NCBI RefSeq assembly: GCF_900107175.1
Contig: NZ_FNOZ01000037.1
Coordinates: 1 to 42,307 of the forward strand
Length of the DNA stretch: 42,307 nt
Reading direction: 5' to 3'
Origin: Modestobacter sp. DSM 44400
GTDB taxonomy: Bacteria > Actinomycetota > Actinomycetes > Mycobacteriales > Geodermatophilaceae
Below, in pieces: positions 10,309-18,298 of the stretch (within the stretch, counting starts at the first letter, position 1; every line of letters starts with the position of its first letter). The notes under the pieces were generated by a model that saw nothing but the letters and a program-made list of their open reading frames with translations, did not search any database and was not told the DNA's origin. Both the position numbers and the translations under genes were made by a program.

Positions 10309-11340
10309 ATGTCCCACCGCGCGGCCGAGTCCCGCTACGAGTCGATGTCCTACCGCCGGTGCGGCGCCAGTGGGCTGGACCTGCCGGCGATCAGCCTGGG
10401 CCTGTGGCACAACTTCGGCGACGACGTGCCCTTCGACCGGCAGCGGGACATCCTGCACCGCGCCTTCGACCGAGGCGTCACCCACTTCGACCTGGCCAAC
10501 AACTACGGCCCGCCGTACGGGTCCGCCGAGACCAACTTCGGGCGCCACCTGCGCGACTCCTTCGCCCCCTACCGGGACGAGTTGGTCATCTCCACCAAGG
10601 CCGGCTACGACATGTGGCCGGGCCCCTACGGGCAGGGCGGCGGCTCCCGCAAGTACCTGACCGCCAGCCTCGACCAGTCGCTGCGCAGGATGGGCCTGGA
10701 CTACGTCGACGTCTTCTACTCCCACCGCTTTGACCCCACCACGCCGCTGGAGGAGACCATGGGCGCGCTGCACAGCGCAGTCCAGGCCGGCAAGGCGCTC
10801 TACGCCGGGGTCTCCTCCTATTCCGCAACCGACACCGCGCGCGCCGCTGCGATCCTCGCCGACCTCGGGACGCCGCTGTTCATCCACCAGCCCTCCTACT
10901 CGATGCTCAACCGCTGGATCGAGACCGACGGGCTGCTGGAGACCCTCGCCGAGGCCGGCGCCGGCTGCATCGCCTTCTCCCCGCTCGCCCAGGGAATGCT
11001 GACCGACAAGTACCTGGACGGTGTGCCGGCGGGGTCCCGGGCCAGCCAGGACAAGTCGCTGTCCACCGACCTGCTCACCGACGAGGCGCTGCGCCATGTC
11101 CGGGCGCTGAACGAGCTCGCCGGGGCGCGCGGTCAGAGCCTCGCGCAGCTGGCGCTGGCCTGGGCGCTGCGCGACCCGCGGGTGACCTCCGTGCTCATCG
11201 GGGCCAGCAGCGTCGCCCAGCTGGACGACAGTCTGGGTGTGCTGGACCGGCTGGACTTCACCGACGAGGAGCTCACCGCGATCGACGCGCACGCCGTCGA
11301 CGCCGGCATCGACCTCTGGGCCGGCTTCCGCACCAGCTGA
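10309..11340 (+). CDS. Aldo/keto reductase, MgrA/YghZ (glyceraldehyde-3-phosphate reductase) type
   Basis: The protein has 343 residues in an AKR barrel. The catalytic tetrad is visible: D61 and Y66 (HFDLANNYGPPYG), K97 (VISTKAGY) and H139 (FYSHRFD). The family feature GLWHNFGDD and the phosphate-binding end SVLIGASSVAQLDDSL match the L-glyceraldehyde-3-phosphate/methylglyoxal reductase subgroup that uses NADPH. The start at ATG 10309 gives the usual short leader before SYRRCGASGLDLPAISLG; ATG 10345 is an alternative. It is monocistronic. The 276-nt gap before it holds no clear gene, apart from a cysteine-rich open stretch noted in the findings. Confidence 0.92.
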   Translation: MSHRAAESRYESMSYRRCGASGLDLPAISLGLWHNFGDDVPFDRQRDILHRAFDRGVTHFDLANNYGPPYGSAETNFGRHLRDSFAPYRDELVISTKAGYDMWPGPYGQGGGSRKYLTASLDQSLRRMGLDYVDVFYSHRFDPTTPLEETMGALHSAVQAGKALYAGVSSYSATDTARAAAILADLGTPLFIHQPSYSMLNRWIETDGLLETLAEAGAGCIAFSPLAQGMLTDKYLDGVPAGSRASQDKSLSTDLLTDEALRHVRALNELAGARGQSLAQLALAWALRDPRVTSVLIGASSVAQLDDSLGVLDRLDFTDEELTAIDAHAVDAGIDLWAGFRTS

Positions 11341-11420
11341 ACCCCGGGTGCGCGCCCGTGCTCTGATCGCAGGGACCGCGCCGGCACCGCCGCCGGCCGA
11401 CGACCCGAGGGAGCCCCAAG

Positions 11421-11970
11421 TCCGACGAGGTCCAGCTGAAAGTCGACGGGGGCGTCGCCGTCGTCACGCTCAACGCGCCGTAACGGCGCAACGCGCTCAC
11501 CCCGTCGATGGCCGGTGAGCTGATCGCGGTCTTCGACGAGGTCGACGCCCGGGACGACGTGGGTGCCCTCGTGGTGCGAAAGGTCGGGAAGTCCTTCCGC
11601 GCCGGGGGTACGGGCAGACGCTGACCGACGGCGGCCGCGATCCGGCTGCGTCGGACGCCTACGCGGGGCATGCGCGCCAACTACGAATCCTTCTACCGGC
11701 TGGGCCACGTGAAGGCGCCGACGATCGCCGCCGTCCGCGGCGATGGCGCTGTTCGGTGAGGAGGTCGACGGGGAGCGCGCCGTGCAGCTGGGCCTGGCGT
11801 GAGAGACCGTGGACGACGCCGCGGTCGAGGACCGGGCCCTCGAGCTGGCCGGCCGGGTGGCGAAGGACCCGGAGCTCGCGCGGGCCACGGTCGGCAACTT
11901 CCGCAAGGAGCTCGGGCCCCCGCACGTCAGCTGGAGGTCGCCACCCAGTTCGAACGGCCCACCCCAGATG
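11421..11970 (+). pseudogene. Enoyl-CoA hydratase/isomerase, decayed
   Basis: Successive frames give SDEVQLKVDGGVAVVTLNAP, then a TAA at 11481-11483 where a glutamate codon is expected, then RRNALTPSMAGELIAVFDEV, a shift after VRKVGKSFRAGG, AYAG..MRANYESFYRLGHV with KAPTIAAVRG, and, after loss of the middle of the crotonase core, EVDGERAVQLGLA, TGA, ETVDDAAVEDRALELAGRVA and KDPELARATVGNFRKELG. The oxyanion-hole segment after AAVRG is missing. No start codon remains (AAG where ATG is expected before SDEV). Several independent lesions show long-standing inactivation. Confidence 0.85.
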
Positions 11971-11997
11971 TGGTCTATGCGCCGCTCTGCCGAATGA

Positions 11998-12043
11998 CCG
12001 CCCGAGCGTGCGGCATGCGGAGCATCCCGCGTCGCTCGGGCGG
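11998..12043 (-). terminator. Hairpin terminator behind the YihY/BrkB gene
   Basis: CCGCCCGAGCG (11998-12008) and CGCTCGGGCGG (12033-12043) form a perfect 11-bp stem. It lies 41 nt past the stop of the minus-strand YihY gene; there is no U-tract, as is common in actinobacteria. Confidence 0.55.
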
Positions 12044-12084
12044 AACAGCGAGGGCGATCGGCGCAGCCGAGGCGTGGCCTTGCC

Positions 12085-13122
12085 TCAGGTGGTCTGCTTG
12101 GGCTTCGGGTCGTCGCGCGCGTCGAGCTGGATCTCCTTGTCCGCGCGCGGGACGCCCTCCTTGAGCTCCCGGGTGCGCTCGACCTCCGCGTCGAGCTCGA
12201 TGCCGAACAGCAGCGCCAGGTTGATCAGCCAGAACCAGATGAGGAAGATCACCACGCCGGCGAGTGCGCCGTAGGTCTTGTTGTAGCTGCCGAAGTTGCC
12301 GACGTAGAAGGCGAAGAGCGCGGAGGCGACGACCGCTACCAGGATCGCCACGCCGGCGCCGGCGCTCACCCACTTGAAGCCGCGGAGCTTCACGTTCGGC
12401 GTCGAGTAGTAGAGGACGGCGATCATCAGCGCCAGCAGCACGAGGATCACCGGCCACTTGGCGTAGTTCCAGATGGTGAGCACGGTGTTGCCGAGGCCGA
12501 TGGACTGCCCGATGGCGTCGACGACCGGGCCGCTGAGCACCAGCATCGCCAGGATGAGGGCGGCGAACAGGATGCCGATCAACGTGATCAGCAGCTGCAG
12601 CGGCTTGAGCTTCCAGACCTTGCGGCCCTCAGGCGTCTCGTAGACGACGTTGGCGGCCCGGGTGAAGGCGCCGACGTAGCCCGAGGCGCTCCAGATGGCT
12701 GCGGCCACACCGAGGATCAGCGCCAGGCCGGCGGTGCCTGAGCTGCCGGCGATCTGCTGGATCACCGGGTTGAGGGTGTCGGCCGCCTGCGCAGGCACGA
12801 CAGTGGTGATCGCATCGCTGAGCTGCTGCGGGTCGGTCAGCAGGCCGACGATCGACAGCAGGGCGGTCAGCGCCGGGAACAGCGCCAGGACGCCGTAGTA
12901 GGTGAGCGCGGCCGCCCAGTCGGTGAGGTTGTCCTCGCTGAACTCCTTCAGCGTGCGCTTGAGCGTGCCGCCGGTCGTCGGCTTCGGGTCGGCGCCGGTC
13001 GGCGCGTAGTCGGCGCGCTCGCGGCTGATCTTGTCGTCGTCGGGCGCCGTGTCCCGGGCGCCGTCCTGGGGAACCCCGCTCCGTGCGCGCTGGTCGGGGT
13101 CGGGTCTGCTTGCTCCGGCCAT
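12085..13122 (-). CDS. YihY/BrkB-family inner membrane protein
   Basis: The protein has 345 residues. A charged N-terminal tail of about 70 residues precedes TLKRTLKEFSEDNLTDWAAA, LTYYGVLALFPALTALLSIV and about six membrane segments, including AAIWSASGYVGAFTRAANVVY and a final VVIFLIWFWLINLALLFGIELDAE motif. These are the defining motifs of the YihY/BrkB family, often misnamed ribonuclease BN. The function is unclear; transport or envelope integrity is proposed. ATG 13122 (MAGASRP) is preceded by GGAGG at good spacing, better than the upstream in-frame start at 13203. Confidence 0.9.
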   Translation of the reverse strand: MAGASRPDPDQRARSGVPQDGARDTAPDDDKISRERADYAPTGADPKPTTGGTLKRTLKEFSEDNLTDWAAALTYYGVLALFPALTALLSIVGLLTDPQQLSDAITTVVPAQAADTLNPVIQQIAGSSGTAGLALILGVAAAIWSASGYVGAFTRAANVVYETPEGRKVWKLKPLQLLITLIGILFAALILAMLVLSGPVVDAIGQSIGLGNTVLTIWNYAKWPVILVLLALMIAVLYYSTPNVKLRGFKWVSAGAGVAILVAVVASALFAFYVGNFGSYNKTYGALAGVVIFLIWFWLINLALLFGIELDAEVERTRELKEGVPRADKEIQLDARDDPKPKQTT

Positions 13123-13425
13123 CGGTGCCTCCGGGGGGATCGCGGGGTTGTCTGGTGCACCGTGCCCCGGCGACGGCTTCTGCACTCCTCCCGGCGGCGG
13201 CATTCCGATAACGGCCGGTCGGGCCGCCGCGCAGACCCACGCCGCGCCCGTCGGGGGTCTGCGCGGCCCCGGTTGTGCCTCCCGGTAGCGATGCTCGTCA
13301 CCCAGTGTTCACCGGAGAATTCCGTCCGTACAGGATTGCCGGGCGCCGGAGCCGGGAAGTCATGAGCCAGACGAACGGCCCGCCCTTCCCCGGCGGGTGC
13401 CCCGAAGAGGACGTGGAGCACACGG
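13123..13425. other. Divergent intergenic region with a long hairpin
   Basis: These 303 bases separate the YihY gene from a small plus-strand gene. CCGCGCAGACCC (13227-13238) and GGGTCTGCGCGG (13255-13266) form a perfect 12-bp stem around a 16-nt loop. No gene ends here, so it is not an obvious terminator. A short open stretch beginning MSQTNGPPFPGG at 13362 has no family resemblance and is not called. Confidence 0.4.
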
Positions 13426-13596
13426 ATGGTGTTGTGGCCGGCGGTGACCCTGCTCGGGTTCCTCATGCTGACGGCGTTGGTGATCGCCATGGGCACACAG
13501 TCCACGGCGCGTTACGAGGCGGAAAAGCAGGCGGCCTCCGGGCCGGCTCCCCGCTCCACCGCGCCGGACACCGTGGCAGCCCCCGCGGTCCTCTGA
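13426..13596 (+). CDS. Small single-pass membrane protein
   Basis: This 56-residue protein begins MVLWPAVTLLGFLMLTALVI, continues AMGTQSTARYEAEKQAA and has a proline/alanine-rich tail ending AVL. One transmembrane helix (about 4-24) is followed by a short charged region. GGAG at 13415-13418 sits 7 nt before ATG 13426. I recognise the pattern, WPAVxLLGFLxLxALVxAxGxxSTARYE, as a conserved hypothetical of actinobacteria without an assigned function. Confidence 0.6.
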   Translation: MVLWPAVTLLGFLMLTALVIAMGTQSTARYEAEKQAASGPAPRSTAPDTVAAPAVL

Positions 13597-13603
13597 CCCC
13601 TCG

Positions 13604-13696
13604 GCCCCGCTGCAGGGTCCCGTCGCGAGCCTGCGATGGGCGGGGGCAGCGGTCGGGCCCTGTCCCGAGGCTCGTCCCGAGCTTGCGAGGGATGAG
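13604..13696. repeat. Intergenic palindromic repeats, two related hairpins
   Basis: CCC-G-TCGC-loop-GCGA-T-GGG (13619-13640) is nested in an outer CCGCTGC/GCAGCGG stem (13607-13613 with 13646-13652). Downstream lies CTC-G-TCCC-loop-GGGA-T-GAG (13671-13696). The two small hairpins share a plan, including the G.T mismatch column, and differ by compensating changes. They lie between convergent genes and may also terminate both transcripts. Confidence 0.45.
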
Positions 13697-13713
13697 GAGG
13701 ACGGGGTCCTTCT

Positions 13714-15522
13714 TCAGATCCAGTCGGGACGCATCTCCAGCACCGTGGTGTCCAGCGAGGCCAGCAGGTCCAGTTGCGGGCCGACCTTGGGCAGCTCCCA
13801 GCGGTGGAAGTAGCGGGCGGCCTGCCGCTTGCCGGTGTACAGGTTCCCGGTGTGCCCCTCGGCGACCAGGGCCTGCTCCAACCACAACCAGCCGACGACC
13901 AGGTGGCCGGTCGCCTCCAGGTAGACGCTGGCGTTGGCCAGGGTGACCTGCGGGTCGTCGGCGCCCCACAGGGTCGTGGTGACCTCGACCAGCCGCGCGG
14001 CCGTGGCGTCCAGGGTGGCCGCCAGGTCGGCCCACGGCGTGCCGGCCGCCCGGGCGGATGTCGCACCGATGCTCTCCACCAGCAGCGTCAGTCCGGCTCC
14101 GCCGGACATCACCACCTTTCGGCCGAGCAGGTCCAGCCCCTGGATGCCGTGCGTGCCCTCGTGGATGGGGTTCAGCCGGTTGTCCCGGTAGAACTGCTCG
14201 ACCGGGTAGTCGCGGGTGTACCCGGCCCCGGCATACACCTGGATGGCCAGGTCGTCGGCCGCCAGGCACCACTGGGACGGCCAGCTCTTGGCGATCGGAG
14301 TGAGCACCTCCAGCAGCAGCCGGGCGCGGGCGCGGTCGGCCTCGTTCTCGGCGGTGCGCTCCTCGTCGACCAGTCGCGCGCAGTACAGGCCGAGCGCCAG
14401 GCCGCCCTCGACGTAGGACTTGCTGGCCAGCAGCATCCGGCGCACGTCGGGGTGCTCGATGATCGGCACGGGCGGCGCGGAGGCGTCCTTGGACTGCGCA
14501 GCCTTGGCCACCAGCGGGCGGCCCTGGGTGCGCGTGCGGGCGTAGGAGAGGGCGTGCAGGTAACCGGTGTAGCCCAGCCCGGTGGCGCCCATCCCGACAC
14601 CGATCCGCGCCTCGTTCATCATGTGGAACATGTAGGTGAGGCCGCGGTGCTCCTCGCCGACCAGGTACCCCACAGCGCCGGGCTGCCCGCCGGGGGTGTG
14701 CACGCCCTCCCCGAAGTTGAGCAGGGTGTTCGTCGTCCCGCGGTAGCCCATCTTGTGGTTCAGGCCCGCCAGCACGACGTCGTTGCGCTCCCCGAGCGAC
14801 CCGTCGTCCCGGACGAGAAACTTGGGCACGATGAACAGCGAGATGCCCTTCACCCCGGGCGGCCCACCCGGCACCTTGGCCAGCACCAGGTGGACGATGT
14901 TCTCGGTCAGCTCGTGGTCGCCGCCGGAGATCCACATCTTGTTGCCGGTCAGCCGGTACGTGCCGTCGCCCTGCGGGACGGCGCGGGTGGTGATGTCGGC
15001 CAGCGACGAGCCGGCCTGCGGCTCGGACAGCGCCATGGTGCCGAACCAGCGGCCCTCGGCCATCGGCGGCACGTAGGTCTGCACCTGCTCAGGGGTGCCG
15101 TGCGCCACCAGCAGGTTGGCGTTGGCCATGGTCAGGAACGGATAGGCCGAGGTGCCGATGTTGGCCGCCTGGAACCACACGTGCACCGCCTGGTTCACCA
15201 CGGCAGGCAACTGCATGCCGCCCAGCTCCTCGGGCAGCGCCGCCGAGTTCATCCCGGCTTCGGCGAACACCGCCAGCGCCGCCGCCACCTCGGGGATGAG
15301 CTGGACCTTGCCGTCGACGACGTACGGCTCGTTCTCGTCGGCCTTGCGGGTGTGCGGCGCGAAGTGTTCCGTGGCGATCTGCTCCGCCAGGTCCAGGACG
15401 GCGTCGATCGTGTCCCGCGAGTCTTCGCTGAACCGCGGGCGCTTGCTCAGCGTCTCGACCTGCAGCCACTCGTGGAGCAGGAAGTCCAGGTCGGGGCGGG
15501 ACAGGACCAGCGACGGGCGCAC
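13714..15522 (-). CDS. Acyl-CoA dehydrogenase, about 600-residue FadE class
   Basis: The protein has 602 residues. It has the AcdN-like extension, FGTMALSEPQAGSSLADITT and TGNKMWISGGDHEL (FAD/substrate site), NHKMGYRGTTNTLLNFGE, and NPIHEGTHGIQGLDLLGRKV with the catalytic-base glutamate at 455. These motifs identify the large acyl-CoA dehydrogenase class acting in beta-oxidation of long-chain or branched acyl-CoAs, with electrons passing to ETF. GTG 15522 is preceded by GGAGGAGCCC. The gene stands alone, so no pathway can be assigned from neighbours, although a dead enoyl-CoA hydratase lies 2 kb away. Confidence 0.92.
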   Translation of the reverse strand: MRPSLVLSRPDLDFLLHEWLQVETLSKRPRFSEDSRDTIDAVLDLAEQIATEHFAPHTRKADENEPYVVDGKVQLIPEVAAALAVFAEAGMNSAALPEELGGMQLPAVVNQAVHVWFQAANIGTSAYPFLTMANANLLVAHGTPEQVQTYVPPMAEGRWFGTMALSEPQAGSSLADITTRAVPQGDGTYRLTGNKMWISGGDHELTENIVHLVLAKVPGGPPGVKGISLFIVPKFLVRDDGSLGERNDVVLAGLNHKMGYRGTTNTLLNFGEGVHTPGGQPGAVGYLVGEEHRGLTYMFHMMNEARIGVGMGATGLGYTGYLHALSYARTRTQGRPLVAKAAQSKDASAPPVPIIEHPDVRRMLLASKSYVEGGLALGLYCARLVDEERTAENEADRARARLLLEVLTPIAKSWPSQWCLAADDLAIQVYAGAGYTRDYPVEQFYRDNRLNPIHEGTHGIQGLDLLGRKVVMSGGAGLTLLVESIGATSARAAGTPWADLAATLDATAARLVEVTTTLWGADDPQVTLANASVYLEATGHLVVGWLWLEQALVAEGHTGNLYTGKRQAARYFHRWELPKVGPQLDLLASLDTTVLEMRPDWI

Positions 15523-15609
15523 GGGCTCCTCCAGGGGTGGGCCGGCCGCCGCGGTGCGTCCGGAACTCCCAGGTTAGGCCGACGCTGCCGGTGGGGCCGT
15601 CCCCGGACG

Positions 15610-15653
15610 AGGACAGGCCCCCGCCCCGCGGTCGCGGGGAGAGGGCCTGTCCT
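15610..15653 (-). terminator. Strong hairpin terminator behind the DHA2 transporter gene
   Basis: AGGACAGGCCC (15610-15620) pairs perfectly with GGGCCTGTCCT (15643-15653), and inside it CCCCGCG (15624-15630) pairs with CGCGGGG (15633-15639). It starts 10 nt past the stop of the minus-strand MFS gene and precedes the acyl-CoA dehydrogenase promoter region. Confidence 0.7.
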
Positions 15654-15662
15654 CATGGCGGA

Positions 15663-17594
15663 TCAGTGGCGCGGGTGACCGGCTCCCTGCGGGAGGTGGT
15701 CGGCAGGCAGCGAGGCCAGCCCGGTGGGCTGGTCGGCCGCGGCCTCGTGCCGGCCGCCCTCGGACCCGTCGTCGTCCGGCTCCGCATGCCGGGACGTCGC
15801 GGCCGTGGACCCGCCCGGGCTGGGCTGGTCAGCCGGGGTGTCCGCGTCGCTCCGGTCGGCGGCGACCGGCGGGGCCGTCGACGTCGGGGCCGCCACGCCG
15901 ACGGCGTGCTCGGCCGCCAGGGACGGATCATTGCCTGCCGCACCGGCATCCTCCTGCTGCCCCTGGATCCCAGAGGTCGTCCGCAACGGGATCTGCGGCA
16001 GGAAGATCAGTACGAAGAAACCGACCGCGACCACCACAGCGGCGATGAGGAACACCAGGTCCAACGTGTTCGCGAACCCGGTCTTGAAGGGCAACGCCAG
16101 GAACGACGGCAGCTTCTGGATGAACGAGGTGTCGTCGAGGTTTCCGCTGGAGCTGATCGCCCCGCTCTGCAGCGCCGCGGCGACCCGCGGATCGCTGGCC
16201 GCCGAGGAGGTCAGGGCGTTGCCGATGTCGGTCGGCAGTCGGGTGAACAGCACCGACAGGAAGATCGCCGTCCCCAGGGTGCCGCCCATCTGCCGGAAGA
16301 AGGTGACCGACGAGGTGGCCACGCCGATCTCCCGGGGGGAGACGGCGTTCTGCACGGCCAGGACCACCGGCTGGAAGTTGAAGCCCAGGCCCAGGCCCAT
16401 CAGCAGCATGAAGGGAACCAGTTGCCACACCGGGGTGTCCGGGCCGACCACGAAGGACAGCGACACCAGCGCGGCGACGATGAAGACGACGCCGATCAGC
16501 GGGAAGAACTTGTACTTACCGATCCGGGCGATGGTCAGCCCGGCGACGATCGAACCGATCATGATGCCCAGCACCAGCGGGATCATCTGCAGCCCGGCGA
16601 TCGTCGGGCTGGAGCCGTGCACGATCTGCAGGTACTGCGGCAGCAGCAGAATGCCGCCGAACATGCCGGCCCCGAGCACGATGCTGCTGGCGCTGCTGAC
16701 GGTGAACGTGCGGTTGTTGAACATTCGCAAGGGCAGCAGGGCTTCGTCCCCGTATGCCCGCTCGGCCAGGATGAATCCCACCAGCCCGGCGACACCGATC
16801 GCGTAGCAGGCCATCGCCAGGCCCGAACTCCAGCCCCAGGTCCGGCCCTGCTCGGCCACGATCAGCAGGGGGACCAGGCAGACGATCAGGGCCAGGGCGC
16901 CCGGCCAGTCGATCCGGTGGTCCCGCCGGGTGTGCGGCAGGTGCAGCACCTTGGAGACGACGACGAAGGCCAGGATGCCCAGCGGCACATTCACGTAGAA
17001 GATCCAGCGCCAGCCGGTGATCCACAGCAGGGACGACTGCCCGGCGAAGAAGCCGCCGATGACCGGTCCCAGCACGCTGGAGGTGCCGAACACGGCCATG
17101 AAGTAGCCCTGGTACTTCGAGCGCTCCCGCGGCGGGACGATGTCGGCGATGATCGCCAGCGCCAGCGACATCAGGCCACCTGCGCCGATGCCCTGGAACG
17201 CCCGGAAGGCGGCCAGTTCGTACATCGACGTCGCCAGCCCGCACAGCATGGAGCCGAGCACGAAGACGGCGATCGCGAACAGGTAGAACGGCCGCCGGCC
17301 GTACATGTCGCTCAACTTGCCGTACAGCGGCGTGGTGATCGTCGAGGTGATCAGGAAGGCCGTGGTCGCCCACGCCTGCAGGTCGTAACCCTGCAGGTCG
17401 TCGGCGATGACGCGGATCGCGGTGGAGACAACGGTCTGGTCCAGGGCGGCCAGGAACATGCCCAGTAACAGCCCGGCCAGGATGGTCATGATCTGCCGGT
17501 GGCTGAACGTCCCCGTGGCATCCGGGGCTGCCGCTGCCGCTGCCGCTGCGCCGCGGCGCCTCGGCGCGGCTGAACGGTCGGTGGTCTGGGTCAT
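15663..17594 (-). CDS. DHA2-type (EmrB/QacA) MFS drug transporter
   Basis: The protein has 643 residues and about 14 TMs. Diagnostic motifs are LDQTVVSTAIRVIADDLQ in TM1, LYGKLSDMYGRRPF (loop 2-3), FRAFQGIGAGGLMSLALAII, and the antiporter motif SVLGPVIGGFFAG in TM5. The hydrophilic C-terminal tail of roughly 100 residues, rich in D, P, S and H, is longer than usual and has no domain I recognise. It exports multiple drugs or dyes with proton antiport. The ATG overlaps the marR stop in ATGA, so regulator and pump form one operon. Confidence 0.92.
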   Translation of the reverse strand: MTQTTDRSAAPRRRGAAAAAAAAPDATGTFSHRQIMTILAGLLLGMFLAALDQTVVSTAIRVIADDLQGYDLQAWATTAFLITSTITTPLYGKLSDMYGRRPFYLFAIAVFVLGSMLCGLATSMYELAAFRAFQGIGAGGLMSLALAIIADIVPPRERSKYQGYFMAVFGTSSVLGPVIGGFFAGQSSLLWITGWRWIFYVNVPLGILAFVVVSKVLHLPHTRRDHRIDWPGALALIVCLVPLLIVAEQGRTWGWSSGLAMACYAIGVAGLVGFILAERAYGDEALLPLRMFNNRTFTVSSASSIVLGAGMFGGILLLPQYLQIVHGSSPTIAGLQMIPLVLGIMIGSIVAGLTIARIGKYKFFPLIGVVFIVAALVSLSFVVGPDTPVWQLVPFMLLMGLGLGFNFQPVVLAVQNAVSPREIGVATSSVTFFRQMGGTLGTAIFLSVLFTRLPTDIGNALTSSAASDPRVAAALQSGAISSSGNLDDTSFIQKLPSFLALPFKTGFANTLDLVFLIAAVVVAVGFFVLIFLPQIPLRTTSGIQGQQEDAGAAGNDPSLAAEHAVGVAAPTSTAPPVAADRSDADTPADQPSPGGSTAATSRHAEPDDDGSEGGRHEAAADQPTGLASLPADHLPQGAGHPRH

Positions 17595-18121
17595 CGGTCC
17601 TTCTCGGGGAGGGTGGCGGCGGAGCGGAGGGAGGGCAGGTGGTCGGTCAGGTCCTGGACGAAGCGGTGCAGCTGACCGGTGAAGGAGCTGAGCTCCTCGG
17701 GTGTCCAGTCGGCGGTGACCTCGTAGATCAGGCCGTCGCGCTCCTGGCGCATGGCCGTCAGTACGGTCTCGCCGGCCGGCGTGACGACCAGTCGGCTCGC
17801 CCGGCCGTCGAGCTCGTCGGCCACCCGGCGGACCAGGCCACGCTCGACGAGCAGGGTGACGTGCCGGCTGACCGTCGAGGGGTCGGCGTGCACCAGTTCG
17901 GCAAGGGCGCTCTGGCGCAGCGGCCCCAGCCGGGTGAGGGGCAGGAGCAGCAGGTGGGCCGCCCGCTCGCGGTCCTCGTTGCCCGAGCCCGTGGTGACCG
18001 ACACCTTGAGGGCGTGGAGCACCCGCGACAGGCGGGTCAGCTCGACGGAGAGCGACGAGGCGCCGGCAGTTCCGGGAGCGAGGTCACCGGCGGAGGGCGC
18101 CAGGTCGGTGCGGGGCGGCAT
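17591..18121 (-). CDS. MarR-family transcriptional repressor
   Basis: The protein has 176 residues. RLSRVLHALKV, RLGPLRQSALAELVHADPST, VSRHVTLLVERGLVRRVADE and LDGRASRLVVTPAGETVL give the winged-helix DxRxxR...LTxxG pattern of MarR. It presumably represses itself and the co-transcribed DHA2 pump until a toxic ligand binds. ATG 18121 follows GGAGG with tight spacing; the open frame upstream is an antisense shadow of the helicase gene. The operator-like repeats at 18170-18245 lie directly upstream. Confidence 0.92.
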   Translation of the reverse strand: MPPRTDLAPSAGDLAPGTAGASSLSVELTRLSRVLHALKVSVTTGSGNEDRERAAHLLLLPLTRLGPLRQSALAELVHADPSTVSRHVTLLVERGLVRRVADELDGRASRLVVTPAGETVLTAMRQERDGLIYEVTADWTPEELSSFTGQLHRFVQDLTDHLPSLRSAATLPEKDR

Positions 18122-18169
18122 GGAGCCTCCGGAGGTCGACGAGGGGCGCGACGCTGCGCCGGAGAACAG

Positions 18170-18245
18170 TTGCATGGTACAAGCCGTTGCGCAGCCCACG
18201 CAACAAGTTGCGCCGTACACGGACTGGGAACTGGGCAACGCTTGC
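18170..18245. promoter_or_regulatory. MarR operator-like cluster of inverted TTGC/GCAA repeats
   Basis: CGCAAC-AA-GTTGCG (18199-18212) is a perfect palindrome. GTTGCG at 18186-18191 forms a second symmetric pair with CGCAAC at 18199-18204. TTG-N7-CAA occurs at 18170-18182 and GCAA-CGC-TTGC at 18235-18245. All lie between divergent marR (18121) and hrpA (18299). Confidence 0.55.
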
Positions 18246-18298
18246 GCGCCAGGTGGGACCCTGGGAGCTACCCCCATCGAGAGGACGACGAGTACTCC

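Noticed and set aside
13362-13946. Plus-strand ORF beginning MSQTNGPPFPGG
   Set aside because: It overlaps the better supported 56-residue membrane protein in another frame and turns into R/G/P-rich sequence without a domain.
13774-15678. Long plus-strand frame opposite the acyl-CoA dehydrogenase
   Set aside because: It mirrors an enzyme with complete catalytic motifs and has no recognisable domain of its own.
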